Positions 43,035 through 53,127 are shown, numbered from the stretch's first letter. The stretch is DNA of 64,000 nucleotides from JBBKWJ01 sp037968895 (GCA_037968895.1 JBBKWJ010000286.1:9695-73694); one strand, 5' to 3'. Notes: a model not told the origin generated them from the letters alone. Numbers and translations: made by a program.

Positions 43035-43093
43035 GCCGTTCGTCAGCCCTGACGGGCTTCCGCACTCTCCGCCTTTTCTCGCTGCGCTCCAAA
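43035..43093. repeat. Hairpin repeat module, copy B
   Basis: Starts GCCGTTCGTC, then hairpin AGCCC-TGAC-GGGCT, and ends TTTCTCGCTGCGCTCCAAA (43075-43093). The stem differs from copy A on both sides while pairing is kept, so the hairpin seems to be selected or was acquired separately. Confidence 0.65.
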
Positions 43094-43789
43094 ACCCTCC
43101 GCGTACCAACTTTCACTTGCTGCTCCCCACCTGGCGAGATCAGTCTCGGACACGCCGACGCATTGGCCTCGGCTTGGCGCTCACACCGCGAAGAGTTCGC
43201 TGACATTGAACAGCAGTTTTTGGATGCCATCCCTGGCCGTGACGTTGATTCGTTCAACCGCCTGGTGAAGCAATGGGAATGGCGGATCACGAAAAACGGC
43301 TCCGATGACGTGGAGAAAGAATTCGAGCGGCGTTCGATCTGCGCCCAATCGACGCTCAGTGGTTCTGTCACCGGGTCGTTCTCACTTCCTGGTCACATGG
43401 GCGAAGTGTTCCTCGACGGGATTTTCTCCACGCCTGACCCGGCTAGCGGAGTCGTAGAACCCCGCACGCTACGACAACGGCAGGCAGACACCCTGATCGA
43501 AAACCTCACGGGCGAAATCACCGGCATCGCGGATGACGAAGGTTCGACCAGTGCCAGTGGAGCAGGGAGTGACCGCAGAACCAAGATTGATGCGGTGATC
43601 GATATCGCAACGCTGGGTGGGATTATTGATGGTGTCGGTAAGCAATGGTCACTCGAGGATTTACGCAGCGAGCTGCATCGTTCGGGCCAGTTGCCGCCAG
43701 CAGTGATTGAAATGCTGGTGTGCGACGCCGTATCTCGCTCCGCTCGAACTCACCTTTCGGCGCTGGGGCGCCGAAACGTGCCCGCCTGA

Positions 43790-44103
43790 GACTCGGCGCG
43801 TTTTTGCGCCAGCAAAAAGGCGGTAAGAGACGGGGCGCAGCCGAGGAACGACTGCGATTGTTCATCACTTAGTCGAGAGATCGAATGGCGGAAAAACTGA
43901 AGAACCGAATCTTGGACTTGTCTGTCGACGACATCACACGATGCTCCACCTCGGCCAGATCGTGTTGAGCCGAGACCAACAAACCGGAGCGTTTTCGACC
44001 AGCCTCCCCTGACCGGGTGGAGGCAAGGCCATGCCAATGGCGTTACTGACTACCCACACCTCACGGCGTGGTAGAAGCGTGCGCTTGGCGACGAACCGCG
44101 GTG
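43790..44103. other. Gene-free spacer with palindromes
   Basis: 314 bases between the DUF222 remnant and the dioxygenase gene. The first 30 bases hold overlapping hairpins, GGCGC/GCGCC (43795-43810) and TTTTTGC/GCAAAAA (43801-43818), which could terminate transcription. The rest shows no frame with protein-like composition, RNA gene or recognisable site. Confidence 0.5.
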
Positions 44104-44925
44104 TTAGCGGCGCCGGTCGCTTGTCGCCACTACTCGGTGCATCACGCGACGGTCGGGAAGATAGTCGGCGACGGCGTAGTGCTGGGTTCCATAGTTGTCC
44201 CAGATCGCAAGCGTGCCGGGGCGCCAGCGAAGGCGCATGTGGAACTGAGGCCGGTTGATGAACTCGAACAGAATAGTGAGCAACCGGGCACTCTCGGGGG
44301 CCGACATCCCAATGATCCAGCGCGTGAACGACTCGCTCACGTTGAGATAGGGGCGGCCGGTGATGGGGTGGTGAGCGATCATTGGGTGGACCGCAGTTCC
44401 GGCATCGGTCATCGCCTTCTCCAGTCCCTCTGCTCCGCCACTTCGGTAGGCACCGGTTCGAAAGGCTCCCATGTCATGCACGGCTTCGAGGCCTTCGAGG
44501 TCGGCCCGAAGTCCCGCAGGTAGGTCGTCGAGCACGGCGTACATCGACGCCCACAGCGTGTCGCCGCCCGCGTCCGGTACAACCTGGGCCTGGAGGAACG
44601 TTGCGAAGGGAGGGGCGGCCTTATAGGTCATGTCGGCGTGCCATTCGACGGCATCAGGCTTCATGTCGCCATGCCAATCGAGCACGACGATGTCGTCGCA
44701 CTCTTCGTGGGTGACGTAGCTGTGATGGCGCAAACCAAGGGGCCCGAATGACTCGGCAAGCGCGGCCATTGCCTTTGGGGCAAGGTTGGCATCGGGAATC
44801 ACCAATACCTGGTGCTCCATGAGTGCCGCATGTAAGGCGTCTGAGGTTGCGGCGCTCACTGATTCGCCGAATTCGGCATCGAAAACCTGGGCGCCAATTG
44901 GCCGAGTTATTGGTTCAAACTTCAC
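44104..44925 (-). CDS. TauD/TfdA-family Fe(II)/2-oxoglutarate dioxygenase
   Basis: 273 aa. The metal triad is visible as WHAD (His96, Asp98) and QHYAVADY (His249), with the 2-oxoglutarate-binding Arg264 in MHRVV. FGPLGLRHHSY, PPFATFLQAQ and GGDTLWASMYAVLDDLP are TauD blocks. Members release sulfite from taurine, or cleave aryloxyacids and other substrates by hydroxylation; substrate is unknown here. GTG start at 44925. Confidence 0.9.
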   Translation of the reverse strand: MKFEPITRPIGAQVFDAEFGESVSAATSDALHAALMEHQVLVIPDANLAPKAMAALAESFGPLGLRHHSYVTHEECDDIVVLDWHGDMKPDAVEWHADMTYKAAPPFATFLQAQVVPDAGGDTLWASMYAVLDDLPAGLRADLEGLEAVHDMGAFRTGAYRSGGAEGLEKAMTDAGTAVHPMIAHHPITGRPYLNVSESFTRWIIGMSAPESARLLTILFEFINRPQFHMRLRWRPGTLAIWDNYGTQHYAVADYLPDRRVMHRVVATSDRRR

Positions 44926-44952
44926 ACCAGGACCCCTATTGATTTGTGAACC

Positions 44953-46929
44953 TTAAAGCCCGACGGCGCCTTCGACTGGAGCGATGACGTCGGCGGGCTC
45001 GAACCCGAGCACTCGACCGTAGAACCAAAGCTCAGCCTCGAGCGAGCGAACAATCGTTTCCGCCTTACGGAAGCCATGCTGCTCGCCTTCAAAGTAGATG
45101 GCGGCGTGCGGCAAACCACTATCGGCGACGGCGGCGACGATCGCCTCCGATTGGCTTGGCGGCACGACCTCATCATCGAGCCCTTGCATCACGAGCAGCG
45201 GGGCCGAAATCTTCGACGCGTGGTTGATCGGCGAACGAGCTTCGTAGATCGCCTTGTCTTCGGGATAGCGACCGATAAGCCCATCGAGATAGCGCGCCTC
45301 GAACTTGTGTGTGTCGGTGGCAAGCGCCTCTAGTTCGGCAACGCCGTACAGGCTGGCCCCTGCGCTAAATGTTTCAGACGTTGCCAGTGCGAGCAGCACC
45401 GTGAGACCGCCAGCCGAGCTACCACGGATCGCACAGCGAGACCCGTCGACTTTGCCCGCGACGACGAGCTGTTGGGCGGCGGCAATGCAATCTTCGACGT
45501 CGACGATGCCCCAGTTCCCTTGCAACAACTGGCGGTAGACCCGTCCATAGCCGCTCGAACCGCCGTAGTTAACGTCGGCGACCGCAAAGCCACGGCTGGT
45601 CCAGTAATTGATCTTGAGGTTGAGCTGGGGGGAAGAGTGAGCGGTGGGGCCACCGTGCCCGACCACAATCAATGGTGGCAACTCTCCTTCGACTCCAGTG
45701 AGTTGCTCGCCAGCTGGCGGGTAGTAGAAGGCATGGCTCGGTCGATCGTTCGCCGACACAAAGTCGAATGTTTCAGGTTCGGAGAACCAGCCTTTGGCAA
45801 CACCGAGGTCTTCGCCTTGTCGCCTCACTCGATTGGCGCCGGTTGCCAAGTGAAACTCTGTGATGTCTGGCATGCCGGTGGCCGACGAGCAGATGGCAAT
45901 CGCAGTGCCGTCTTTCGTCGTGGTCAAACTCGAAAAAGCGGTGTAGCCCGACCGGATCGTCGACTGGCTTCCGTCCGACTTGATAAGGACGAGTTCGTCA
46001 ACCGCATCGCGAGTGACAATCGCGACAAGCGAACCGTCTAATGCCTCATGCCACGCCTGCCCACCGAGCGTCCAAGGAGGACCGCCGACCTCAGCCGCAG
46101 TGAAGCTCGTCAGGTCGGCGACAGTCTGGGTGCCAGGCAACCAGCAGCGTAGGTTCCAGAAGCCGCTTGAATCAGAAGAAAAGATCAGGCGTCCATCGGA
46201 GTGCCAATTGGCGTGGATGATCGACTCATTCGGGTTGCCGGCAACCACGTGCACGTTGCCGAGGCGAGGTCCGTCAAATATCGGAGCCGCACACAGCTCA
46301 GTTCCGTCCCACGGCATCTGAGGGTGGTTCCAGCGAAGCCAGCTCAGCCAGCGACCGTCAGGCGAAATCCGAGGGGCCGCAACGAAGTCTGTTCCGCTCG
46401 CGAGTACGACAATCTCGCCCTCGCCATTCACTGGCATGGCAACTATCTCATTGCGAGCTTCGACTACAGCCGTTTCGCCAGCAGCCGCCTTGTCAGCAAG
46501 GGGCGTGTGATCTTCGCGGACGCAGATCAGCGACCCGTCTACGGTTTCGACGCCGTCAGCGAAACGCCACGCATGGCGCTCGACTGGTTCAGGGCTCACC
46601 GACTCGGGTTCGCCGCCGTCAATGCCAACTCGGTAGACGCGTTGGTCATCCCAGTTGACGAAGTAGAGGTGACTGCGCCCAAGCCACCATGCGCCACCCC
46701 CGTACTCGTGGACTCGCGAACGAGCGGCGAAGCCGGCGGGCAGTACCTCTTCGAATGGGTCGCTGCCGACGGAACGCACGATTGCGACGCGGCCGCCTTC
46801 TTCGGGCCGACGTTCTGACCAGAACAGGCGATCCCCATGGACATCGACTGATTCGAGGCCGACTGCACCAGAGGCAACAAGGGAAGCACTAATTGGCGAT
46901 GGCCAAGATCCGTATGGCAGCGATGTCAC
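44953..46929 (-). CDS. S9-family peptidase (prolyl oligopeptidase / acylaminoacyl peptidase type)
   Basis: 658 aa. An N-terminal beta-propeller (about 1-400, with ISPDGRWLSWLRWNHPQMPWDGTEL) is followed by an alpha/beta hydrolase domain: VVGHGGPTAHSSPQLNLKINYWTSRG, nucleophile RGSSAGG, acid GLDDEVVPPSQSE and His EGEQHGFRKAE. It trims short peptides in the cytosol; no signal peptide is present. It starts 3 bases after the aminotransferase stop, in the same operon. Confidence 0.93.
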   Translation of the reverse strand: MTSLPYGSWPSPISASLVASGAVGLESVDVHGDRLFWSERRPEEGGRVAIVRSVGSDPFEEVLPAGFAARSRVHEYGGGAWWLGRSHLYFVNWDDQRVYRVGIDGGEPESVSPEPVERHAWRFADGVETVDGSLICVREDHTPLADKAAAGETAVVEARNEIVAMPVNGEGEIVVLASGTDFVAAPRISPDGRWLSWLRWNHPQMPWDGTELCAAPIFDGPRLGNVHVVAGNPNESIIHANWHSDGRLIFSSDSSGFWNLRCWLPGTQTVADLTSFTAAEVGGPPWTLGGQAWHEALDGSLVAIVTRDAVDELVLIKSDGSQSTIRSGYTAFSSLTTTKDGTAIAICSSATGMPDITEFHLATGANRVRRQGEDLGVAKGWFSEPETFDFVSANDRPSHAFYYPPAGEQLTGVEGELPPLIVVGHGGPTAHSSPQLNLKINYWTSRGFAVADVNYGGSSGYGRVYRQLLQGNWGIVDVEDCIAAAQQLVVAGKVDGSRCAIRGSSAGGLTVLLALATSETFSAGASLYGVAELEALATDTHKFEARYLDGLIGRYPEDKAIYEARSPINHASKISAPLLVMQGLDDEVVPPSQSEAIVAAVADSGLPHAAIYFEGEQHGFRKAETIVRSLEAELWFYGRVLGFEPADVIAPVEGAVGL

Positions 46930-46932
46930 GAA

Positions 46933-48135
46933 CTAGCCCTCAGCAAGGAAGTCGGCGATTCGGTTCAAGCCCTCACCCATGTCGTCGTCGCCAAGCGCGA
47001 ACGAGAACCGGGCGTAGCCGGGTGTGCCGAAGGCTTCTCCGGGGACGAATGCAACCTTGACCTCGTCAAGGATGAGGTCAGCCAACTGCACCGTGCTTTC
47101 GACGGTGACCCCACGGAAGGTCTTGCCCATCACACCTTCAAACGACGGGTATGCGTAGAACGCGCCCTGAGGCGACAAGCACTCGACGCCGGGCATGCCG
47201 GAGAGAATCTGGTGCATAGTCTTGCGGCGACGGTCGAACGCCTCTCGCATCATCATCACGGCATCGAGGTTTCCCGAGACCGCGGCGAGCGCTGCGGCCT
47301 GGGCGACGTTGTTGACGTTTGACGTCTGGTGTGACTGGAGCGAGGTGAGTGCCTTTGCCATGTCGGGCGGCGCGATGAGCCAGCCAACTCGCCAGCCCGT
47401 CATCGCGTACGTTTTGGCGACGCCGTTGAGGACGATGCACTTATCGGCGATCGCCGGCACGAGAGTTGGCATCGAATGAAACTCGACACCGTCATAGGTG
47501 AGGTGTTCGTAGATCTCGTCGGTGAGCACCCAGATGCCGTGCTCGACAGCCCATTCGCCGATGGCGATGATCTCCTCTTTCGAGTAAACGGCGCCCGACG
47601 GGTTAGAGGGGCTGACAAAGATTAGGGCTTTGGTTCGATCGGTTCGAGCAGCCTCAAGCTGCTCTACGGTGGCCCTGAATCCGCCCTCGATGTTGGTGTC
47701 GACGGTGACGGGAACGCCGCCAGCGAGACGAACTGGCTCGGGATAGGTGGTCCAATACGGCGCCGGAATGAGCACCTCGTCGCCCGGGTCAACGACGCCT
47801 GCGATTGCGTTGTAGACCGCATGTTTGCCACCGTTGGTGACAACGACTTGCGCAGGGTCGACCTCGTAGCCGGAATCGCGCATCGTCTTGACTGCAATGG
47901 CGGCCTTCAGATCGGGTTGGCCGCCGGCGGGCGAGTAGCGGTGACTCTTCGGGTCGCGACACGCCAGAACTGCAGCCTCGACGATGTAGTCAGGGGTCGG
48001 AAAATCTGGCTCACCGGCGCCGAACCCGATGACGGGTTCACCCGCCGCCTTTAGGGCCTTCGCCTTGGCGTCAACGGCCAGAGTTGCGGAAGGGGAAATC
48101 GCAGCGATGCGAGCAGAGATACGGCGGTCAGCCAT
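46933..48135 (-). CDS. Class I pyridoxal-phosphate aminotransferase (aspartate aminotransferase type)
   Basis: 400 aa. [17 protein letters not shown], substrate-binding [22 protein letters not shown] and the PLP lysine in [17 protein letters not shown] are those of the type I-gamma aspartate aminotransferase group (AspB/PatA). It interconverts aspartate and oxaloacetate and may also act on prephenate. An AGGAG-like site precedes the ATG at 48135. Confidence 0.94.
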   Translation of the reverse strand: MADRRISARIAAISPSATLAVDAKAKALKAAGEPVIGFGAGEPDFPTPDYIVEAAVLACRDPKSHRYSPAGGQPDLKAAIAVKTMRDSGYEVDPAQVVVTNGGKHAVYNAIAGVVDPGDEVLIPAPYWTTYPEPVRLAGGVPVTVDTNIEGGFRATVEQLEAARTDRTKALIFVSPSNPSGAVYSKEEIIAIGEWAVEHGIWVLTDEIYEHLTYDGVEFHSMPTLVPAIADKCIVLNGVAKTYAMTGWRVGWLIAPPDMAKALTSLQSHQTSNVNNVAQAAALAAVSGNLDAVMMMREAFDRRRKTMHQILSGMPGVECLSPQGAFYAYPSFEGVMGKTFRGVTVESTVQLADLILDEVKVAFVPGEAFGTPGYARFSFALGDDDMGEGLNRIADFLAEG

Positions 48136-48230
48136 TACTCACTCCTAGGAGAAGACAACAATGAAATTGCATCCTCGCACGTCTTTACGCGAACGACTCC
48201 CGATTTCCGCAAACTATGGCCGAAAACGAC

Positions 48231-48635
48231 TCAGGCGTCTTCTCCCTCGACGGGAGCGAGCCTCAGCGACGCCGAGTTCATGCAGTACCGCAAGCCGGTC
48301 TCGGTAGGACCGTCAGGAAATACGTGGCCAAGATGAGCCCCGCAGCCCGAGCACACCGTTTCAACACGAACCATGCCGTGGCTTACGTCGCGCTTCTCGG
48401 TGATGAGTCCAGCGGCCTTTGCTTCTGAGAAGCTCGGCCAGCCGCAGCCGGCATCGAACTTGGTCGACGAGTCAAACAGCTCCTGATCACAAACCACGCA
48501 GTGATAGGTGCCGTCATTCCAGACGTCCCAGTATTCGCCGGTGAAGGCGCGTTCGGTGCCCGCATCTTGCGTTACCGCAAACTGGATTGGGGTCAGGCGC
48601 TCTTTGAGCCCTGCGAGATCTACTTCGTGTGCCAC
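48231..48635 (-). CDS. msrB: Peptide-methionine (R)-S-oxide reductase
   Basis: 134 aa. Two zinc CxxC pairs (CVVC and CSGC), [10 protein letters not shown], and the catalytic Cys in [11 protein letters not shown]; the resolving position is occupied in the usual MsrB manner. It repairs R-methionine sulfoxide in proteins. GTG start directly after the cyclophilin stop, so the two genes are co-transcribed. Confidence 0.96.
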   Translation of the reverse strand: MAHEVDLAGLKERLTPIQFAVTQDAGTERAFTGEYWDVWNDGTYHCVVCDQELFDSSTKFDAGCGWPSFSEAKAAGLITEKRDVSHGMVRVETVCSGCGAHLGHVFPDGPTETGLRYCMNSASLRLAPVEGEDA

Positions 48636-49196
48636 TTACTCATCTCCTGCCTCGGTGATGGTGACCGACTCAATGACCACGTCAGTCTTTGGTCGATCGC
48701 CCATACCGGTTGAAACCTTCTCGATGGCATCAACAACATCTAGGCCCTTGATTACCTTCCCGAATAACGCATATGCCGGGGGAAGGCCCTGTCCGCTTGG
48801 GCCACTGATGACGAAGAACTGGCTGCCGTTGGTGTTTGGCCCAGCGTTAGCCATCGCCAAAGAACCCAGCTCGTAACGGCCAGGCTTTGGCAGCTCGTCG
48901 GCAAACTTGTAGCCCGGTCCGCCCCGGCCTGAACCCTCAGGGCAACCGCCCTGGAGCACGAAGCCTTGGATGACGCGGTGGAAAATGAGGCCGTCGTAGT
49001 AGTGGTAACGAGCGAGGCTGACGAAGTTGTTGACCGTCTTTGGCGCCCCTGCTGGATCGAGCGTGGCGATCATGGTGCCCATGCTGGTAACGATCTCGGC
49101 GGTGTAACGCTTCGACACGTCGATGCACATCGGGAACTCGCCATCGAACTTGGTTTGACGAGGGCTTGATCCGTCAACTTCTGGGCATACAGGCAT
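48636..49196 (-). CDS. Cyclophilin-type peptidyl-prolyl isomerase
   Basis: 186 aa. FVSLARYHYYDGLIFHRVIQGFVLQGGCPEGSGRGGPGYKF and LAMANAGPNTNGSQFFVISG contain the active-site Arg, Phe and Gln residues. No signal peptide, so it is a cytosolic chaperone. AGGAG stands 7 bases before the ATG at 49196. Operon with msrB. Confidence 0.95.
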   Translation of the reverse strand: MPVCPEVDGSSPRQTKFDGEFPMCIDVSKRYTAEIVTSMGTMIATLDPAGAPKTVNNFVSLARYHYYDGLIFHRVIQGFVLQGGCPEGSGRGGPGYKFADELPKPGRYELGSLAMANAGPNTNGSQFFVISGPSGQGLPPAYALFGKVIKGLDVVDAIEKVSTGMGDRPKTDVVIESVTITEAGDE

Positions 49197-49252
49197 TTGG
49201 GGCTCCTAGATTTGAGTCAGCAACGCGCCAACGGCACGCGAACGCCAACACC

Positions 49253-50569
49253 CTATCCGATTGCCCCGAAACCCTTTTCGAGGTCGGCGATGATGTCGTT
49301 GATCGACTCGAGGCCAACGCTCAATCTGATGAGTCCTGGCTCGACGCCAGCCGTTCGTTGTTCGTCTTCGGTGAGCTGGCTGTGAGTGGTTGAACCTGGA
49401 TGAATGACGAGTGACCGCACGTCACCGATGTTGGCGACATGGCTATGCAGCTCAAGTCCTTCGACAAACTGCACACCAGCCTCGCGGCCACCCTTGAGCA
49501 CGAACGACGGGACCGATCCGAACCCACGGCCGCCCGCATACTTCTTGGCCGTCTCGTGCCACGGCGAATCAGGCAGACCGGCATAGCTAACCGACTCGAC
49601 CTCGGGACGAGCGTTCAGCCACTCGGCGACCGTCTGGGCGTTCGACAAGTGACGCTCCATCCGCAGCGAGAGTGTTTCGATGCCTTGGATGACCTGAAAG
49701 GCGTTGAAAGGGCTGACCGCAGGGCCGAAGTCGCGCAGTAGTTGCACTCTGGCCTTCGCAATGAACGAACCGTGGCCGAGCATTGGCCAATAGGTAAGGC
49801 CGTTGTAGCTCGGGTCTGGCTCATTGAAATTGGGGTATCGCTCGGCGTCGGAGAACTCAAAGGTGCCGCCGTCAACGATGACGCCCGCGATCGAGGTTCC
49901 GTGACCACCGAGAAACTTGGTAGCCGAATGGACGACGATGTCGGCGCCCCACTCGAGCGGGCGAATGAGGTATGGCGACGCCACAGTGTTGTCGATGACA
50001 AGCGGCACTCCAGCGTCGTGAGCGACGGCGGCGACGGCTTCGATGTCGAGCACGTTGTTCTTCGGGTTACCGATTGACTCGCCGTAGAACAGCTTGGTGT
50101 TCGGCTGAACCGCCGCTTTCCACTGCTCTGGGTCGTCGGCATCCTCAACAAACGTGGTGGTGATCCCGAACTTCGGCAGCGTGTAGTGAAGGAGGTTGTA
50201 GCTACCGCCATAGAGGGCCGCGGAGGCAACGATGTGCGACCCGGCCTCGGCAATGTTCATGATTGTGAGCGTTTCGGCGGCTTGGCCTGAAGCCACGACC
50301 AATGCCCCCGGCACACCGGCGGCCGTCGACGACAAGCCGTTTTCTAGAGCTGCGACACGGGTCTCGAGCACGCCCTGGGTCGGGTTCATGATGCGGGTGT
50401 AGATGTTGCCGGGCTCGCCGAGCGCAAACAGATTGGCGGCATGCGCCGAGTCTTTGAACTGATAGGCCGTCGTCTGGTAGATCGGCACGGCCCTCGCGCC
50501 CGTCGTCGGATCGGCAACCTGCCCTGAGTGGATTTGGCGGGTCTCAAAGCCCCAGTCTTGCTCGCTCAT
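49253..50569 (-). CDS. metY: O-acetylhomoserine sulfhydrylase-type PLP enzyme (paralogue 1)
   Basis: 438 aa. Cys/Met metabolism gamma-family: [56 protein letters not shown] with the PLP lysine, and [17 protein letters not shown]. Length and motifs point to MetY, which makes homocysteine from O-acetylhomoserine and sulfide. GAGGAG lies 7 bases before the ATG. I see no SAM riboswitch in the 108-base upstream spacer. A paralogue lies at 62170-63462. Confidence 0.92.
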   Translation of the reverse strand: MSEQDWGFETRQIHSGQVADPTTGARAVPIYQTTAYQFKDSAHAANLFALGEPGNIYTRIMNPTQGVLETRVAALENGLSSTAAGVPGALVVASGQAAETLTIMNIAEAGSHIVASAALYGGSYNLLHYTLPKFGITTTFVEDADDPEQWKAAVQPNTKLFYGESIGNPKNNVLDIEAVAAVAHDAGVPLVIDNTVASPYLIRPLEWGADIVVHSATKFLGGHGTSIAGVIVDGGTFEFSDAERYPNFNEPDPSYNGLTYWPMLGHGSFIAKARVQLLRDFGPAVSPFNAFQVIQGIETLSLRMERHLSNAQTVAEWLNARPEVESVSYAGLPDSPWHETAKKYAGGRGFGSVPSFVLKGGREAGVQFVEGLELHSHVANIGDVRSLVIHPGSTTHSQLTEDEQRTAGVEPGLIRLSVGLESINDIIADLEKGFGAIG

Positions 50570-50677
50570 CGTGTACTCCTCGAAAGTGAAATTCGTTGAG
50601 AACGCACACTACGGCCTAATTCATGACAAAACCACCCGGGTTTATCAAGATTTGCAATATGGACGACGTATCCCTGC

Positions 50678-51235
50678 TCAGGAGCCGGTATAGACGCCGA
50701 TATATGGAAGGTTCCGGTAGCGCTGGGCGACGTCAAGACCGTAACCGATCACAAATGCCTCGCCTGGAACTGAAAACCCTGTGTAGTCGACCTGCACTCC
50801 GTCGGCCTGACGCCCGTCGCGGACAAGCAAACTGCACGTTCGAACTGTTGCCGGACCCTGAGCGCTGATGTGATCGAGCAGGAACTTCATGGTGAGCCCG
50901 GAGTCGATGATGTCTTCGACGAGAATCACATGCCTCCCGAACACGCTCTCATCAAGGTCCTTAACGATTTTTACGATGCCGCTCGAGGTCATCTGGTTTC
51001 CGTACGACGACACGGCCATGAAGTCGACTTCGACCGGACCCTCGATGGTTCTCATGAGATCGGCCACAAAGATGACCGATCCTTTCAGAATCGCGATGAG
51101 AAGCGGCACCTCGCCTGCGAGGTCGCGAGTGATCTCCGCCCCGAGTTCGGCGACCCTGGTCTGTAGCGAAGCCGCATCGATCAGAATCTCGCCGAGGTCG
51201 CCTTCAGGTGGGAACTGTGCTGATAGGTCGCTCAC
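50678..51235 (-). CDS. hpt: Hypoxanthine (guanine) phosphoribosyltransferase
   Basis: 185 aa. PRPP loop VILVEDIIDSGLTMKFLL, flexible-loop region SSYGNQMTSSGIVKIVKDLD, and FVIGYGLDVAQRYRNLPYIGVY at the purine site. It salvages hypoxanthine and guanine. GTG start overlapping the enoyl-CoA hydratase stop (GTGA). Confidence 0.95.
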   Translation of the reverse strand: MSDLSAQFPPEGDLGEILIDAASLQTRVAELGAEITRDLAGEVPLLIAILKGSVIFVADLMRTIEGPVEVDFMAVSSYGNQMTSSGIVKIVKDLDESVFGRHVILVEDIIDSGLTMKFLLDHISAQGPATVRTCSLLVRDGRQADGVQVDYTGFSVPGEAFVIGYGLDVAQRYRNLPYIGVYTGS

Positions 51236-52017
51236 TGGCCGGTGAAGGACGCCTTGCCGGGCCCTGACTCCAAGAAACTGGTGATGCCAATGACTGCGTC
51301 GTCGGTTTGGAACGAGGCGACGAATTCGCGCTTCTCGATTGCGATCGCTTCTTCGATGGAAACGTGCAGACCATCCATGATGGCCTTCTTCACGTTGGCC
51401 AACGCAGCCGGTCCCTTCGCATACTTGCCCGCAAGCTCGAGTGAGCGGGCGAGAACCTGATCGTCTGCGACAACCTCAGACACGAGACCAATGGCGAGTG
51501 CTTCTTCTGCCTTGACCTGTCGGCCCGTGTAGCTGATTTCCTTCGACCGCGTGACTCCGACAAGGCGAGTGAGCCGCTGGGTGCCACCGGCGCCTGGGAT
51601 AATGCCGAGGAGAATTTCGGGTTGGCCGAACACTGCGCCTTCGCCGCAGATACGGAAATCTGTGCTCATCGAAAGCTCGCAGCCACCGCCGAGGGCGTAG
51701 CCGTTGACGGCGGAGATTGTGATCTGCGACATATTCTCAAGTCGGAAGTTGGCCTCGTTCAGCAGATCAACCATTGCTGAGGGGTCTCGAAAATCGCCCT
51801 CAATTGGAAACTCTGAGATGTCGGCACCAGCAGCAAAGATGCGCTCGCCGCCCCAGACGACGACGGCTCGGATGTCGCCACGGGCCTCGATCTCGTCAAC
51901 GACCTCGATCAGCTCTCGTCCAACCTGACTGTTCAACGCGTTGACCTTCGGGCGTTCAAGTCGAATGATCGCAACCCCATCAACATCACTTGGCTGTAGA
52001 CGTACTACCTCACCCAT
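51232..52017 (-). CDS. Enoyl-CoA hydratase/isomerase family protein
   Basis: 261 aa from the ATG at 52017, which has GGAG 6 bases upstream; earlier in-frame ATGs lack a site. Crotonase fold: ERPKVNALNSQVGREL, FAAGADISEF (oxyanion), NGYALGGGCELSMSTDFRI and QPEILLGIIPGAGGTQRL with the second catalytic Glu. Hydrates 2-enoyl-CoA in beta-oxidation. Coupled to hpt. Confidence 0.93.
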   Translation of the reverse strand: MGEVVRLQPSDVDGVAIIRLERPKVNALNSQVGRELIEVVDEIEARGDIRAVVVWGGERIFAAGADISEFPIEGDFRDPSAMVDLLNEANFRLENMSQITISAVNGYALGGGCELSMSTDFRICGEGAVFGQPEILLGIIPGAGGTQRLTRLVGVTRSKEISYTGRQVKAEEALAIGLVSEVVADDQVLARSLELAGKYAKGPAALANVKKAIMDGLHVSIEEAIAIEKREFVASFQTDDAVIGITSFLESGPGKASFTGQ

Positions 52018-52091
52018 ATCGATCTCCATCGTCGTTCGCCGAACTCGTGCGAGCCCCAGTCTGGTGGCACCGCCATTCAATCATCAACGTC

Positions 52092-52097
52092 TATCGT
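52092..52097 (+). promoter_or_regulatory. Probable -10 box for leaderless phosphoesterase gene
   Basis: TATCGT, then CACTCCA and the ATG at 52105 (7-base gap). Confidence 0.5.
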
Positions 52098-52104
52098 CAC
52101 TCCA

Positions 52105-53106
52105 ATGGAAACTATTGTTGGGCGACGAGGCTGGCACGCGCGATTCGCCTTCGTCGCCGTTGCCGCCTGCCTCGGCGTCGCAAGTTGCGGTCAGTCACTC
52201 AACGACTACCTCAATGAGACGGCGGGATCCGAGACCGTCGATTCAATCGCAGCTGAGGGCGAAGAACCGGTCGAGTCAACGACGACGATTCCCGTTCCTG
52301 TGGAGTTCATCGCATTTGGCGACGCCGCCGACTGCCGCGGTCGAGACGCCGAGGTGGCGGCTCTCGTCGATGCCTCTGAGGCCGACATTCTCTTCGTCGG
52401 CGACGCCGCGTACCCAAACGGCTCGGCCGAAGATTTCGCCAACTGCTTCCTTCCGCTCTACGGCGACGACCTCGATCGCTTCCACGCCGTTCCTGGCGAC
52501 AACGACTACAAGACTCCGGGAGCATCCGAGTTCTTCTCGGTGTTCGGCCCGGCGGCCGGCGCTGCTGGCGCAGGTTGGTTCGCATTCGAAACGAACGGCT
52601 GGCAGATAATCGGAATGAACTCTGAGTGCGACCAGGTCGGAGGATGCGATGAGGGATCACCCCAGTATCAGTGGCTTCAGGCGACCCTCGCTGCGGCCCC
52701 AGACGCCTGCCGCCTGGCCTTCTGGCAGCTCCCCCGATTCACTTCGTCTGCGAATTATCAAGAAATCAACCGCCTCGGTCCCCTCTACGACCTCCTCTAC
52801 GATGCACGAACCGATCTTCTCCTGGTTGGCAATTCGCACCATTATGAACGCTTCGACCGGCTCGGCAAGGATGGCTCGACGGACGATCGGGGTATTCGCA
52901 ACATCACTGTCGGCACCGGCGGCGCACCGCTGACCGAGTTCTCACCCGAACCTCGCGCTGGATCGGCGGTTCGCAACAACAATTCACATGGATTCCTGCA
53001 GCTCTCGCTGCTACCAAACGAGTACAGCTGGACCTTCGTCGGAGCCACCGAACAGTCCGATCTCATCGACTCCGGGGCTAGTTCCTGCGTCAAGTCCGAG
53101 TCCTGA
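52105..53106 (+). CDS. Secreted metallophosphoesterase-like lipoprotein with degenerate metal site
   Basis: 333 aa. Signal peptide with lipobox GVASC (Cys28), Thr-rich linker, then a calcineurin-like fold of the secreted phosphoesterase group. Motif positions are recognisable but altered: GDAAD (72-76), GDAAY (99-103), GDND (131-134, where GNHE is usual), WQLPRF (207-212, where HHPRF is usual) and GNSHHYERF (242-250, where GHDHxYERF is usual). The His ligands of motifs IV and V and the Asn-His pair are therefore lost or changed. The surrounding fold residues (GTGGAPLTEF, SPQYQWLQATL) remain. Confidence 0.85.
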   Translation: METIVGRRGWHARFAFVAVAACLGVASCGQSLNDYLNETAGSETVDSIAAEGEEPVESTTTIPVPVEFIAFGDAADCRGRDAEVAALVDASEADILFVGDAAYPNGSAEDFANCFLPLYGDDLDRFHAVPGDNDYKTPGASEFFSVFGPAAGAAGAGWFAFETNGWQIIGMNSECDQVGGCDEGSPQYQWLQATLAAAPDACRLAFWQLPRFTSSANYQEINRLGPLYDLLYDARTDLLLVGNSHHYERFDRLGKDGSTDDRGIRNITVGTGGAPLTEFSPEPRAGSAVRNNNSHGFLQLSLLPNEYSWTFVGATEQSDLIDSGASSCVKSES

Positions 53107-53127
53107 GGCAGCCCGCTAACCATCAGC

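Larger units (their letters stand above)
42757..43789 (+). pseudogene. Decayed DUF222-family gene interrupted by repeats
   Basis: The first 61 codons read MNYSPVQVAAHTENC... to a TGA at 42940. DUF222-like sequence resumes in another frame (from about 43130: ISLGHADALASAWRSHREEFADIEQQFLDAIPG, then LVKQWEWRITKNGSDDVEKEFERRS, TLRQRQADTLIENLTGEI) and stops at 43787-43789 without an HNH domain. Between the two parts are two hairpin repeat modules, and the 3' end runs into further palindromes (TTTCGGCGC/GCGCCGAAA, 43755-43776). The promoter is intact. I interpret it as a copy broken by repeat insertion and 3' loss; its N-terminus differs from the intact DUF222 gene here. Confidence 0.78.

Noticed and set aside
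42757..43789. Two separate small intact genes instead of one pseudogene
   Set aside because: The second part begins mid-DUF222 with no start signal, and the intervening sequence is repeat DNA.
50570..50677. SAM riboswitch upstream of the metY gene
   Set aside because: No SAM-I or SAM-IV core sequences or four-way junction pairing could be found in the 108 bases.
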